Below are positions 36,476 to 45,986 of a DNA stretch of 64,000 nt, piece after piece. A program made the translations under genes and the position numbers. The stretch covers positions 1,798,001 through 1,862,000 of the forward strand of contig NZ_CP119794.1 of NCBI RefSeq assembly GCF_029338315.1, given 5' to 3'. Under the pieces are notes generated by a model. The model made no database searches, was not told the DNA's origin, and saw only the letters and a program-made list of their open reading frames with translations. The stretch is from Haloarcula regularis. GTDB lineage: Archaea > Halobacteriota > Halobacteria > Halobacteriales > Haloarculaceae. How positions within the stretch are numbered: the first letter of the stretch is position 1; each line of letters opens with the position of its first letter.

Positions 36476-38737
36476 GTGCATAGCAGAGGACCGTCGAGAG
36501 CGGCCAGTGCGGCATTCGTAGGGCTGGTACTGGTGTCGGCGCTGCTCGTCAGCGTCACTCCAGCCGCTGGGACCGCCCAGAGTTCGAGTGTCTCGGGAGA
36601 ACACGGCACGTCCTCTCAGGTGTCCACGCCAACCAATAACTCGACGGTCGTCCATGAGAACCCACAGAACGTCACGGGTTCCGGCGACAAGCGGGCGGTT
36701 CAAGCGTGGCTGGAAAGCCGCATGACCGAGGTCGTCATCGACTGTACGGAGCAGACCAGAACGGGCAGTTCGTACGCGTGTGACCGACTCGACGAGGAGT
36801 ACCCCGAGTGGGCGAACAGATATGTCGATATCCGTGGTGGCACGGGGAGCCGAGACGGCCAGGCCACGAGCGAGACGCTCACAGAGACACGCCGAGACGT
36901 CCAGCAGCTTTCAAGGCAGGTCAAACAGTTTCGCGAACTGGAAGCGGAGTACGAGGAGGCCAAAGCGGCGGGTAACGACCAGCGGGTCCGAGCGCTCGCA
37001 CACCAGCTGGTAGAGCAGAGCCGCCGGATCAACAAGACCGGAACGCGCGCCTCAGCCGATTATGATTCCTTTGCGGAAACGACCTCTTCGAACCTGACAG
37101 TCGCGTCGGAGGCGGTGACTGACATCCAGACCAACACGACTCGGCGTGCGGCGGCGGTACGCGAGGAAGAACTCGTCGGGACGCGACTCACGGCGACGGC
37201 GACAGACGACAGCGGATCGTTCGCCTCCCCGCTCGTCATCGAGGGACGGCTCACTGACGAGAACGGGTCGGCGCTGGCCCAGCAGGACGTGCGGTTCCGG
37301 ATCGGGAACCAGACCGTTACGACGGAACTCGACCCCGACGGTCGGTTCTCCACTAGTTTCAGGCCGGTCGCCGAGCAGATTGGGGACCAGCAGCTCTCTG
37401 TGACGTACCTGCCGTCGAACACGTCGTTGTACGCCCGATCGAGCGACAAAGTGAGTGTCACTCTCGAAGAGGCCGAAGCGACCGTGAGCCTGTCTGCGGA
37501 TCCCGCCGTGGTCGTGTTCGGCGACACCGTCCGTGCCTCGGGGCGAGTCGCTGTCGAGGAACAGGGTGTGAGCGACGTGCCGGTCGTCGTCTCGCTCGGT
37601 GGACAGCGGCTCGGAGTGGTCCGAACGGGCGATGACGGATTTTATTCGCTCACTGCGCCGCTGCCCCCAGCTGTCTCACCAGGCGATTCTCGCGTGACGG
37701 CGGGATTACCATTCGACTCCCGTGCGCTTGCGTTCGAGGACGCGACAGCGACAGTCCGGGTAGCTTCGACTCCGACGACCGTCACGCTCAACGGAACGAG
37801 GGTCGCCCCGAGAGTCGTGTTGGTCAGGGGGACGGTCCGTGCCGACAGACGTCCGGTAGCGGACCGTCGTGTTGAGGTCTCACAGAACGGACGAGTGCTG
37901 ACCGCGGTTCGAACCGGGCCAGACGGCCAGTTCGAAACGAACCTCTCCCTACCGGCGACGGTGAGCGGGCGAGACTCGGTCGTCGTCACGGCGGCGCATC
38001 TCGCAGAGGGCGGGAATCTCCAGCCGGACCGCACGCAGGTCACGTTAGCACCTACGTCCGAGAGTCCGGGAAGCCTGATCGAATCGCTGGTACAGAACCC
38101 GCTGAGTGTGGTGTTCGGACAGTCGTCAGCGGCCGGTGGCGCGCCGGTTGATGGAGCGAGCGAACGTCTCACGTTGCTGGTCCGTTTCGGCGCTCTCGTG
38201 CTTGGACTACTCGGTGTTGGCCTCGTGTGGCGGCTGTTCGGTGGCCGACCCTGGACACTGGAGTGGCCATCTAGAGTTCAGGCGTTGCTTCCGTGGCTGA
38301 ACAGTCAGCCGGTCGAGACCGGTCTTTCAGAGGACTCCAGTGAAGATAGTTCCGCAACCGAGGGGACGCCCGAAGCAGGCCAGTCCCCTGCGGAGACAAT
38401 CGACCTGCTCGCGGTCGCCCGAAACCGGCTCGCTGCGGGCGAGACCGACGAAGCCGTGCTGATGGGATACGAAGCCGTCAGGACGACGCTCATCAATCGG
38501 TTGAACCGAGACGCCTCGATGACACACTGGGAACTGTTGAGGGCGTACGCCGGTGGCCGTGCGAACGAACGGGTCGCCGCGCTTCGGGAGCTGACAGAGG
38601 CGTACGAGCGCTCGGCGTTCTCGCTCGAGTCCAGTTCGATCGAGTCGACGAAGGCGGCACTTGCCAGCGCGACCTACTTACTAGAGGACCAGGAGGGCTC
38701 GAACGAGCAGAACCGGTCCGACTCGGTCTCGGACTGA
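36476..38737 (+). CDS. Secreted Ig-like/transglutaminase-linker protein with C-terminal DUF4129
   Basis: 753 residues. Signal peptide (AAFVGLVLVSALLVSVTPAAG), a helical coiled-coil region (~120-240, RRDVQQLSRQVKQFRELEAEY), two or three Ig-like beta domains (LVIEGRLTDENGSALAQQDV; VVVFGDTVRASGRVAVEEQG; LVRGTVRADRRPVADRRVEV), one TM helix (LLVRFGALVLGLLGVGLVWRLF) and a cytoplasmic DUF4129 domain (LAAGETDEAVLMGYEAVRTTL). This is the external partner of MoxR/DUF58 modules. GTG start at 36476 fits the attaaatat TATA-like box at 36446-36453. Confidence 0.82.
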   Translation: MHSRGPSRAASAAFVGLVLVSALLVSVTPAAGTAQSSSVSGEHGTSSQVSTPTNNSTVVHENPQNVTGSGDKRAVQAWLESRMTEVVIDCTEQTRTGSSYACDRLDEEYPEWANRYVDIRGGTGSRDGQATSETLTETRRDVQQLSRQVKQFRELEAEYEEAKAAGNDQRVRALAHQLVEQSRRINKTGTRASADYDSFAETTSSNLTVASEAVTDIQTNTTRRAAAVREEELVGTRLTATATDDSGSFASPLVIEGRLTDENGSALAQQDVRFRIGNQTVTTELDPDGRFSTSFRPVAEQIGDQQLSVTYLPSNTSLYARSSDKVSVTLEEAEATVSLSADPAVVVFGDTVRASGRVAVEEQGVSDVPVVVSLGGQRLGVVRTGDDGFYSLTAPLPPAVSPGDSRVTAGLPFDSRALAFEDATATVRVASTPTTVTLNGTRVAPRVVLVRGTVRADRRPVADRRVEVSQNGRVLTAVRTGPDGQFETNLSLPATVSGRDSVVVTAAHLAEGGNLQPDRTQVTLAPTSESPGSLIESLVQNPLSVVFGQSSAAGGAPVDGASERLTLLVRFGALVLGLLGVGLVWRLFGGRPWTLEWPSRVQALLPWLNSQPVETGLSEDSSEDSSATEGTPEAGQSPAETIDLLAVARNRLAAGETDEAVLMGYEAVRTTLINRLNRDASMTHWELLRAYAGGRANERVAALRELTEAYERSAFSLESSSIESTKAALASATYLLEDQEGSNEQNRSDSVSD

Positions 38738-38856
38738 CGGGACGGTGGACACGGCGTCTCACTCCGATGGGTCAGACTCCACACGCACCAGCCGTTGGTA
38801 GCTTCGAGGAGAGACGGTATGAGCGTGTTTTCCGAAGCGATGTCCACGCCCTGACT

Positions 38857-39372
38857 ATGTGGTCCTGGGGACACCTCGGATTCGGCTACCTCCTCTGCTG
38901 GCCGGTTGCCCGCCTGAACGGCAACGGGTCGATGAACGACTCCAGCGCGCTCGTACTCGCGCTGGGAACACAGTTGCCCGACCTCGTCAACAAACCACTG
39001 GTTTACTGGGTTGCGGTCCTGTTAGTGTGAATGGGCGCGCGCCCATTCACTCATCGTCGGTCTCCCGCTGTGCTGTGGCGTCTTGCTGCTCGCGCGGTCA
39101 CTAGCTCGGATCGAAGTCGGACTCGCTTTCTCGATCGGCTACTGTTTGCACCTACTCGAAGATAGCTGGAACCAACTACTCAGCCAGGGCTAGACGGTGC
39201 CTCATATCTGCTGTGGTCGGTGTTCGACGCGCCGAACTACGTGGTGAACGGATTCGGCGCCCATCTGGAGGTCCTCACCTCTGTCAGAGTCAGACCGGTC
39301 GAGTTGCTCCAGTGGCCCCGTCCACTGGCGGTTCCCCGTCGCGAGATTGACGGTCTCGCTCTGGATCGCTGA
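38857..39372 (+). pseudogene. Second DUF457 gene, broken by two single-base indels
   Basis: Pieces in three frames read MWSWGHLGFGYLLCWPVARL, LGTQLPDLVNKPLVYWVAV, then (after 39028) EWARAHSLIVGLPLCCGVLL and IGYCLHLLEDSWNQLLS, then (after ggg 39187-39189) LDGASYLLWSVFDAPNYVV to the stop at 39370-39372. Joined, this is a DUF457 protein with the PDLVNKP and HSLIVG histidine motifs, paralogous to 13713-14354. A perfect 24-bp palindrome (39027-39050) spans the first break. Confidence 0.65.
39027..39050. repeat. Perfect 24-bp palindrome inside the DUF457 gene
   Basis: Arm GTGAATGGGCGC followed directly by its reverse complement, no loop, located at the frameshift position of the DUF457 gene. Confidence 0.85.
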
Positions 39373-39463
39373 CGGAGTGCCAGGTCTCCCGCTGACACGA
39401 GCCGTCCGCTTATCGCTACCATCCTCGTAGCGACCGCGATGCGTCCGCGACGCGGGCACCAGG

Positions 39464-40270
39464 TCACTCTGAGACGATGAGTTCGTATGTAAGGTTGGCC
39501 CGGCCGTTCGGTGGAGCCGATTCGTATGTGATCGTGACGGCGTCACGGCCCTTGGTCTGAACCCAGAACGTCCCAGCGGCATCAGCGGAGGACGGTGTGA
39601 CAGTCGCCACGCTCGGTCGGGTGTCGAGTGGATGTTCGAGCGAGAACGACGTGGTCGATCCATCACCGCTCACCGTGACCGTCGTCGCCGGGAGATTTGG
39701 CGAATGGCCGGCAGAACCATCCCACAGTTTGGTCTTTGGCCCGTCAGTCGCGGTCACGTCACCGTTTACACGCGTAGTTCCGTTATCGAACACCGCGGTC
39801 CGCTGACCTGCGGCGGTGATGCCGAGAACGCCACTGTCCGGTTGATAGAGGCCCGTGTTGTTGTTGTTCGTGAACGTGTAGGACGGGTCCGTCGTGGACC
39901 CCGCCGAGGTTTCAAACTCGTTTCTGACAATCAGCGAGTCGTCGATGTAGACGTCGCCTCTGTCACCGTTCTCGTCAGCCTCGATTCGGATGTTGCTCCG
40001 CGAGTTCTGACCGAACGGCATGTGGACGACCTGGAACTCGTTACGGACATCATTGTAGCGCACCCCCCAGTTGTTCGCTGCGCCGAACGTGAGCCAACTA
40101 TCTCCGATTCGCGTGAATTCGCTTTCGGCTTTGTTCGTGGAGTCGCCGCTCTGAGCGTCCATTTGATTGGGAAGCTCCGAACAGCCTGCGAGGAGTCCTG
40201 CCAGCCCCGCACTTCCCGACCCAGCGAGAAATCCCCGTCGACTCAGTGCCGTATCCGAATTATCTGACAT
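39464..40270 (-). CDS. Tat lipoprotein with phage-tail-spike-like motif
   Basis: 268 residues from ATG 40270 (MSDNSDTALSRRGFLAGSGS). Twin-arginine signal and lipobox LLAGC, so exported and lipid-anchored. The mature part contains a motif typical of tail-fibre/S74-type spike regions: YTFTNNNNTGLYQPDSGVLG followed by ITAAGQRTAVFDNGTTRVNG. The C-terminus (VTVSGDGSTTSFSLEHPLDT) resembles a small beta domain found in haloarchaeal glycan-locus proteins. TATTTATG on the minus strand at ~40300 supports the start. Function unknown; perhaps glycan binding. Confidence 0.65.
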   Translation of the reverse strand: MSDNSDTALSRRGFLAGSGSAGLAGLLAGCSELPNQMDAQSGDSTNKAESEFTRIGDSWLTFGAANNWGVRYNDVRNEFQVVHMPFGQNSRSNIRIEADENGDRGDVYIDDSLIVRNEFETSAGSTTDPSYTFTNNNNTGLYQPDSGVLGITAAGQRTAVFDNGTTRVNGDVTATDGPKTKLWDGSAGHSPNLPATTVTVSGDGSTTSFSLEHPLDTRPSVATVTPSSADAAGTFWVQTKGRDAVTITYESAPPNGRANLTYELIVSE

Positions 40271-40353
40271 CTCATTACCAACTTCCTGTTCGACATACAT
40301 AAATAGTGACCAATTATCTAGACTGTCAGCCGAGTCGTTGGCGTGGTTCGCTA

Positions 40354-42015
40354 TCAGTTAGCGAACTTCCGGGATTCGTGGATATGGTGGGCCGTTTTCA
40401 ACGCCAGGGCAGCGATAGTGAGTGTCGGGTTCATCGCGCCACCGGTCACGAACACGCTTCCGGAGGTGATGTAGAGATTCTCGAGGTCGTGTGTCTGCAG
40501 ATTGGGATCAACGACGCTCGTCTCAGGATCTGTCCCCATCCGAGTTGTCCCCATCTTGTGGGACGCGATCCGTGGGTCGGAGAGTGAACTCTCGTGGAGT
40601 ATCTCCGCGTCGAGTTCCGCCATGACGTCGTGTTGAATCTCACGGATGTACTCCATCGTCGCCTTCTCGTGTGCGCCGAGGTTGTACGAAACGTCCGGCA
40701 CCGGATTCCCATGGTCGTCCGTCTTCGACCGGTCGAGAGTCACCGTGTTCGCTGTTCGGGGGAGCATCTCTGGATTACCGAACATACTGATCCGTCGGTT
40801 CGGGCTGTCCGCTCGCATCTGTTCGAGCGTTTGGTCTCCCCAGGAATCGCCAGTAAGCACGTCTGACAGGTCCTCACGCGTCCCGGCGTCGCCGCCCCGC
40901 ATCGCAATCGACGCCGGATTCAGCGGATTCTCGTTATTAAAAACCATTTTGACACTCCCCGGTCTGAGCTCCTCGTGGTCATAGAACTGGTGGGTCTCGC
41001 TGGTGTGGTATCCGATCGGTTCCTGGTTGGTGGGCTCGTCCAGCCGGGCCGTTATCGACACGATCGGATGGTCCATGAAGTACTCCCCGACGAGACCGCT
41101 CGAATTCGCGAGGCCGTCGGGGTACGTCGGTGAGTCCGAGAGCAACAGCAGTCGCGGAATCTCGACTGCGCCCGCGGCGAGGACGAAGGTGTCCGCGGTC
41201 TGCCGGTGGCGGATCCCGTCCGGGGTGGCGTAGACCGCCGCCTCGACGGACCGTCCCTCGCGATCGTGCTCCAGACGCTGGACCGGTGCTCGGTCGATGA
41301 CACGGGCCCCTTCGCTCGTTGCTTTCGCGACATGGACGTCTGCGCTGTATTTCGCGCGCGAGGGACAGACCGGGATACAGCTGCTGAACGAAAGGCACTC
41401 GCTTCGTCCGTCGTACGCCTCGGAGTTGCGTGCCTGCGGGACGCTATGCATCGTGATCCCGAGTTCTTCACAGGCGTCGGCGAACAGGGAATCTGAGTAG
41501 CTCGGAGGGAACGCCGGCATCGGGTACTCCGTCTCCCGCGGCGGTGCAAACGGGTTGTCGTCGGTCCCAGAGACGCCCATCTCCCGTTCGGCCATCACGT
41601 AGTACTGCCGCAAGTCGTCGTAGGAGATCGGCCAGTCCGACGCGAGCCCGTACCGCGTCTCCATCTCGAAATCCTTCTCGTGGAATCGGGGCGAGATCCC
41701 CAGCCACTTCAGCGTGGTCCCTCCAACAGCTTTGACGCGAGTGTTGTTCAACCCGTAGAAGACGTCACCCGACGAGGAAAACCGGTCGCGCTCGCCGCCC
41801 ATCTCCCAGACGTCCCGTGAAGAACTGGACGGCCTAAGTGACTCCTCCATCTGCTGGAGTCTATTCGAGGGGCCGAACCGTCTCCCCGCTTCCAGCACGA
41901 CGACCCCGTGACCACGGCTGGCGAGCGTATACGCGACGAGGGCGCCAGCGACTCCGGAACCGATCACGCAGACGTCAGCATTCGCTGACGGAGAGCGGTC
42001 GACGTCGTTACTCAC
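40354..42015 (-). CDS. GMC-family FAD-dependent oxidoreductase (membrane gluconate/choline dehydrogenase-like)
   Basis: About 553 residues from GTG 42015. Rossmann motif DVCVIGSGVAGALVAYTLAS, VVVLEAGRRFGPS, GGTTLKWLGISPRFHEKDF, a substrate domain, and the GMC C-terminal signature HKMGTTRMGTDPETSVVDPN and FVTGGAMNPTLTIAAL with the catalytic His in HKMG. Pairs with the gluconate-2-dehydrogenase-subunit-3-like gene it overlaps by 8 nt. Oxidises a sugar alcohol or aldose; substrate unknown. Confidence 0.87.
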   Translation of the reverse strand: MSNDVDRSPSANADVCVIGSGVAGALVAYTLASRGHGVVVLEAGRRFGPSNRLQQMEESLRPSSSSRDVWEMGGERDRFSSSGDVFYGLNNTRVKAVGGTTLKWLGISPRFHEKDFEMETRYGLASDWPISYDDLRQYYVMAEREMGVSGTDDNPFAPPRETEYPMPAFPPSYSDSLFADACEELGITMHSVPQARNSEAYDGRSECLSFSSCIPVCPSRAKYSADVHVAKATSEGARVIDRAPVQRLEHDREGRSVEAAVYATPDGIRHRQTADTFVLAAGAVEIPRLLLLSDSPTYPDGLANSSGLVGEYFMDHPIVSITARLDEPTNQEPIGYHTSETHQFYDHEELRPGSVKMVFNNENPLNPASIAMRGGDAGTREDLSDVLTGDSWGDQTLEQMRADSPNRRISMFGNPEMLPRTANTVTLDRSKTDDHGNPVPDVSYNLGAHEKATMEYIREIQHDVMAELDAEILHESSLSDPRIASHKMGTTRMGTDPETSVVDPNLQTHDLENLYITSGSVFVTGGAMNPTLTIAALALKTAHHIHESRKFAN

Positions 42016-42589
42016 GGGTCGGTCCCTCCTCGGTCGTTGTAGCGACGTACGCTCGCTCCCGGTCGGTCGGGGGTCGCTGGTAGGACTCGTACCCGCCCGG
42101 ATAGCCGACCGGGTTCTCGATGCCGACCAGTTTGCTCCCGGTGGGCGACGTATAGAGACCGTAAAGTAACTGATTGACGAGATAGAATCGAACTCGTTCC
42201 GAGAGCGAGCCGTCGGACGACGAACCGGTTCGGTCGACGCCCATCGACCTGAGCACTGAATCGCGAGCGTCAGACGAGAGGGTCGCAAACGGCCGCCCGC
42301 GCTCGCGACGAGCGTACTCGTCAAGGCCAACGGCGGTCCGCGCCATCTCGGCGCTTCGGTCGTCGGGTAGCCCGCCGACGTAGGAGCTCACGAACTCCGC
42401 GGTGCCCGAGACGCCACTCGGGTAGACAGTCTCGGCGGTCGCGACAGCGGTATCCACGTGTCGTTCGGTGAGTCGCGCTGACTCTTCGTCCGTGGCCTCC
42501 TCTCCTATCTCGATGTCTGCGAACCCGGCAACACCGGTACCGATACCGACGAGGAGTGAAAGCACGGCGTCTCGCCTGGTCAACCGCAT
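42008..42589 (-). CDS. Gluconate 2-dehydrogenase subunit 3-like protein, Tat-type signal
   Basis: 193 residues starting MRLTRRDAVLSLLVGIGTGV, a twin-arginine-like signal, followed by helices typical of subunit 3 (HVDTAVATAETVYPSGVSGT, EFVSSYVGGLPDDR, LVNQLLYGLYTSPTGSKL, NPVGYPGGYESY). Small subunit that exports and stabilises the GMC flavoprotein; the flavoprotein lacks its own signal, so they probably hitchhike together through the Tat pathway. Confidence 0.82.
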   Translation of the reverse strand: MRLTRRDAVLSLLVGIGTGVAGFADIEIGEEATDEESARLTERHVDTAVATAETVYPSGVSGTAEFVSSYVGGLPDDRSAEMARTAVGLDEYARRERGRPFATLSSDARDSVLRSMGVDRTGSSSDGSLSERVRFYLVNQLLYGLYTSPTGSKLVGIENPVGYPGGYESYQRPPTDRERAYVATTTEEGPTRE

Positions 42590-42646
42590 ATGTATGTGTT
42601 CTCTATGGACATTGTTATCTGTTTTGCCAAACGAATCGGGTGGCGT

Positions 42647-43522
42647 TCAACTCCGCGTCCAGTCGAGGACATTGTATCGTCGGACTACCGCGACGAGTAG
42701 TGCAATCGCCGTCGCACCGACCGCCAGCTGGAAGACCTGACCCCCGTCATCGAAGGGGCCGCGTTCGGTAAACAGCAACAGCGGTTCGAGGTCGCGGGCC
42801 CGGATATGGAACGGGGGAACCAGTTCGACGATTTGAAAGCCGATACTGATGCTGCTAGCCAAGATGAACCAGCCGAACAGAATCGCCGTGACTAGACCGA
42901 TCCAGCCGGTACCGGGCTGTGCTCTCACATTCTCACACTCCCGTCGGGCGAGTGACTGCCACCGGTCAGCACCGACGATTCGTGGGAGGCCAGCAACCAC
43001 TGCACCTCCGCCAACGAGAAGTGAGACGGTATACGAAAGTACAGTGAACAGAGCCGTCGGATAGAACGAAAACTGCCCCATAATCACGTAACCCCACGCG
43101 AGAAGCGTTGAACTCCCGAGCGCGGCGACGGCCGAGGCGGTTATCCACTTACCGGCTGCAGAACGGCTGCGTACATCCGGTACGACTCGCGTATTGTCGT
43201 TGAGCTGTGTCCAGCAGACCGACACAAGGAGGCCGAGGCTCGCGTATCCGACGGCGCTCCAGACCGGGACAATACTGTTTGTCGCCTCGGTCGCGATGTA
43301 GCCAACTGCACAGGCGACTACAGCGAGCGGACCACCGAGGACGCTGGTCAACCCGAACGCCATCGGCAGCGGTGTAACGGACACTGGTCCGAGTGTCAGC
43401 GTGGCGAACGGCTGAATGACGACGGCGAGGGCCCCGATGACGAGACCGACGACCGCCCACCGAACCGGTCGATTCGAAAGCAATTCGAGATTTTCAGACG
43501 ACGGTGCTTCGTTTCGTCCCAT
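42647..43522 (-). CDS. Polytopic membrane protein, possible ECF-type S component-like
   Basis: 291 residues (MGRNEAPSSENLELLSNRPV) with about eight TM segments including VVGLVIGALAVVIQPFATLTL, GGPLAVVACAVGYIATEAT, SAVGYASLGLLVSVCW, ASAVAALGSSTLLAWGYVI, TALFTVLSYTVSLLVGGGAV and VFQLAVGATAIALLVAVV. The Gly/Pro-rich first helices (LGPVSVTPLPMAFGLTSVLGG) recall substrate-binding S components of vitamin transporters, but no motif is decisive. Unknown function. Confidence 0.6.
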   Translation of the reverse strand: MGRNEAPSSENLELLSNRPVRWAVVGLVIGALAVVIQPFATLTLGPVSVTPLPMAFGLTSVLGGPLAVVACAVGYIATEATNSIVPVWSAVGYASLGLLVSVCWTQLNDNTRVVPDVRSRSAAGKWITASAVAALGSSTLLAWGYVIMGQFSFYPTALFTVLSYTVSLLVGGGAVVAGLPRIVGADRWQSLARRECENVRAQPGTGWIGLVTAILFGWFILASSISIGFQIVELVPPFHIRARDLEPLLLFTERGPFDDGGQVFQLAVGATAIALLVAVVRRYNVLDWTRS

Positions 43523-44358
43523 GATGAACGGTATCAACCTCTGGAAGTAGCGTACGTAGACGCCATCTACTGGTACCGGAGTCCGGTTTCATCCCGACTC
43601 ATTCTCGTGGCGTGTCTAGTGCGGCCCGTGTGATTTCAGTATATAGTACTTACCGTAGATCAGTATGCGCCAAGCCGGGCCCCCAAGTCTGTCATCGGGT
43701 CCGGAAACATCCGCAGGTGAACCCCGCAGCGGTGGCGAGTGACGCGATAGCTTCTATGGGACCTCGCTGGGGCGGCTCCCGTCCAGGTGTTCCACAGCTC
43801 CCACGCACGACACTGCTTCGGTACCGATCGCCTCGACAGGGTCCGCGAACGTACCGAACAACGGTGGTTCGCCGTTGAGATCCTCCGTATTCCGCGCCCG
43901 GTTGAAACTAAACGAATGCGCGCACACGGAGTCGGGTTGCAGACGAAACACGCTGGATTACCGGGAATTGGGTCTGCCCTCGCCGCCAGACACCGATTAT
44001 CTTCCAGTCCTCGTCGTCATCGCTGTCGTCACGAAATATCCGGTCTCGTAGATCTCGTTCCGGAACTTACACCACCCACGCTCTTCTCAGGCTAGAACGA
44101 CCGTATTCGGTCCGACGTCGTTCGACGACTTCGCGTCGGATCGTTGTCTTCGAACGACTCGTCTCTGTCACCCTCAGCAAGGAAGGCATACACACCCGCG
44201 GGCAGCCACAGAAGTGTACTTGCAACAGGTTCCTACCTTCTGCTGTGGCTGTTCCGATGCGCGTCACTGCTCCGATAGCCGAGGCCACCGTCGCTCGGAG
44301 CACCGAACGTCTCGAGACAGACGCGTCAGCTGGACGCTCCCGGCGAGATTCGTCCGGT
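43523..44358. other. ~840-bp region without an intact gene
   Basis: No convincing gene. Frames at 43754-43951 (minus, …GAVEHLDGSRPSEVP) and 43787-44095 (plus) are short, low-complexity and unrecognised; the sequence looks like degraded coding DNA. Confidence 0.4.
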
Positions 44359-44560
44359 ATCCCTCCATACCGCTTACAATTGAGCGTCTCAAAATCGACA
44401 TCTTCCTCCGCTAACGGAGGAATCCCGAGCGGTGGGAGTTTTAGGTTCGCAGTCCAATCACCGGACTCCCGGACCTTTCAGGCACGGGTAGTCCCACAGC
44501 ATCGGTATGGCGGACTGCTGGTGGTGTCAACCATCCGTCACCTCTATCTTTGACCGTATG
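44359..44560 (-). pseudogene. Possible 3' end of a TnpB-type IS element
   Basis: Minus-strand translation gives CLKGPGVR, a stop, then LDCEPKTPTARDSSVSGGRC and RF ending near 44395, reminiscent of haloarchaeal IS1341 TnpB C-terminal tails. A perfect hairpin CCTCCG-CTAA-CGGAGG (44405-44420) lies inside, as is common at the 3' end of such elements where the guide RNA is encoded. Identification is tentative. Confidence 0.35.
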
Positions 44561-44569
44561 CGGCGTCCC

Positions 44570-44599
44570 GTTGTTGTTGTTGTTGTTGTTGTTATTGTT
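44570..44599 (+). repeat. Trinucleotide repeat (GTT)8 ATT GTT
   Basis: Ten nearly perfect GTT units, a simple-sequence tract that would encode poly-Asn on the minus strand. Not inside a supportable gene. Confidence 0.9.
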
Positions 44600-44807
44600 G
44601 CCATAGGGACTCCGGCAGACGTCAGCGGGGTCGGGGGTATCGTGGTACTCGCGTTGAGGAATTAGCACATTGCCACATCCTTCAAGGATGCGATGTTCAC
44701 CGGCTGGTCTTTCGGATACTGCCTCGTTACGTGGGCGGACAGGCCCCCTCGGAGGCCGGTTGGGAATCCGCTTTGTTCCGACCAATTCTATTGCTAATAA
44801 GATTGCC

Positions 44808-45871
44808 GAGCGTGTCATAGAAAGCCTCCCGTGGGAGGCCGCAGGGTTTGGAAACTGTGTCCACCAGCTCCAACGCCCTGCGAGACGTAACTTCGGTAGA
44901 CGACTTCTTGAATGTCGCGGCTACCGAGACAGTACCGCTGTTCGAGCCTCTCTCCTTCGAGTTTCTACTGGAGTACGACGTGTTCGCCCCCGCTTCGAGG
45001 GGGCGAACACGAGTCCATCAGCCACCAGATCTCTTTCGCGGCTTTCTGCATTGCTACCACGAAGATGTCTACGGCACACGCCCGGTTACGCGAGAGCTTC
45101 CAGCACGGACTCGTCTGGTACTACTGCAGACTCGACAAACCGCCATCTAGAGACACCGTTGACCGCTTTCTCACCGACCCCGAACACGTTATTGACGATG
45201 TCTTCGACAGACTCGTCAAGCAGGCCGCGGACGGCGGCCTGTTCGACTCCACGTACTCTGTCGGTTCGGCCCATGTCGAAGCGATCCAACATAATAACGC
45301 TGCCTCATGGAACTACGATCCAACAGCCGAAGAGTACTACTACGGCTTTGGCTGTACGATCGTCTCAACTGGCGTAAAGATCCCGATAGCAGCGGAGTTC
45401 ACACAAACCAAACAAGCAGACCAAGAGACGGCGATGCGCGTCACACGTGACGCGCTCGCCGTCGATACACCGATCTGGATGCTCGGAGACAGCGCTTACG
45501 ACATCCTCGAGTGGCACGACTACCTGCTGGCCGCAGGGATCGTGCCAATCGCCCCGTACAATCCGCGAAACACTGACGACCCGAAAGACACCAAGTACAG
45601 GGTCGAAGACCGAATCAAGGAACACAGCGAGGACGTGCAGCTGAAACAATCCGTCTTGGAGGAGACGTACAACAACCGGACAGGAGTCGAACGAACCAAC
45701 GACGCGGTCAATGACTGCGGCCTCGGGCGCGAACGTTCCCGAGGCCGCGTCCACGCACGAACAGAAGTGTTCCTCGCGCTCTGTCTTCGAATCGTCGTTG
45801 CAATCACCAACTATGAGCGAGGAAACAAACCGGGCTGTGAGAAGCTATGAGATGGATTCTATGACGGGCTC
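44808..45871 (+). mobile_element. ISH-type DDE insertion sequence, ~1.06 kb
   Basis: Bounded by imperfect terminal inverted repeats: left GAGCGTGTCATAGAAAGCC (from 44808) and right, read on the minus strand from 45871, GAGCCCGTCATAGAATCCA (about 15 of 19 identical). It carries one transposase gene. I see no clear target-site duplication. Confidence 0.75.
44848..45850 (+). pseudogene. DDE transposase of the ISH element, frameshifted
   Basis: About 333 residues. The N-terminal part reads in one frame (TSVDDFLNVAATETVPLFEP, EYDVFAPASRGRTRVHQPPD, YGTRPVTREL); at 45098-45099 (TT where one T is expected) it moves to the frame QHGLVWYYCRLDKPPSRDTV, FDSTYSVGSAHVEAIQ, YYYGFGCTIVSTGVKIPIAA, WMLGDSAYDILEWHDYLLAA, YNNRTGVERTNDAVNDCGLG. 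The DDE residues are probably D in FDSTYSVGS, D in GDSAYD and E in GVERTN. Inactive unless the shift is a sequencing error or programmed. Confidence 0.75.
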
Positions 45872-45986
45872 TGTTAGTTCAACGCCGGTATTCCGAAACT
45901 CGGGGAGAAGCCGTCAAACGTGGACTCTCTCCCAAGCGGCGGCACGTATCCACAGCGTGAACGCCGGGGTATTGCTCCTGTTCATC

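Noticed and set aside
43754..44095. Short ORFs in the 43.5-44.1 kb gap
   Set aside because: Short overlapping frames on both strands with no homology signal; consistent with degraded DNA.
44441..44818. Minus-strand ORF containing ten consecutive Asn codons
   Set aside because: Created by the GTT microsatellite, runs into the IS inverted repeat, and lacks any recognisable domain.
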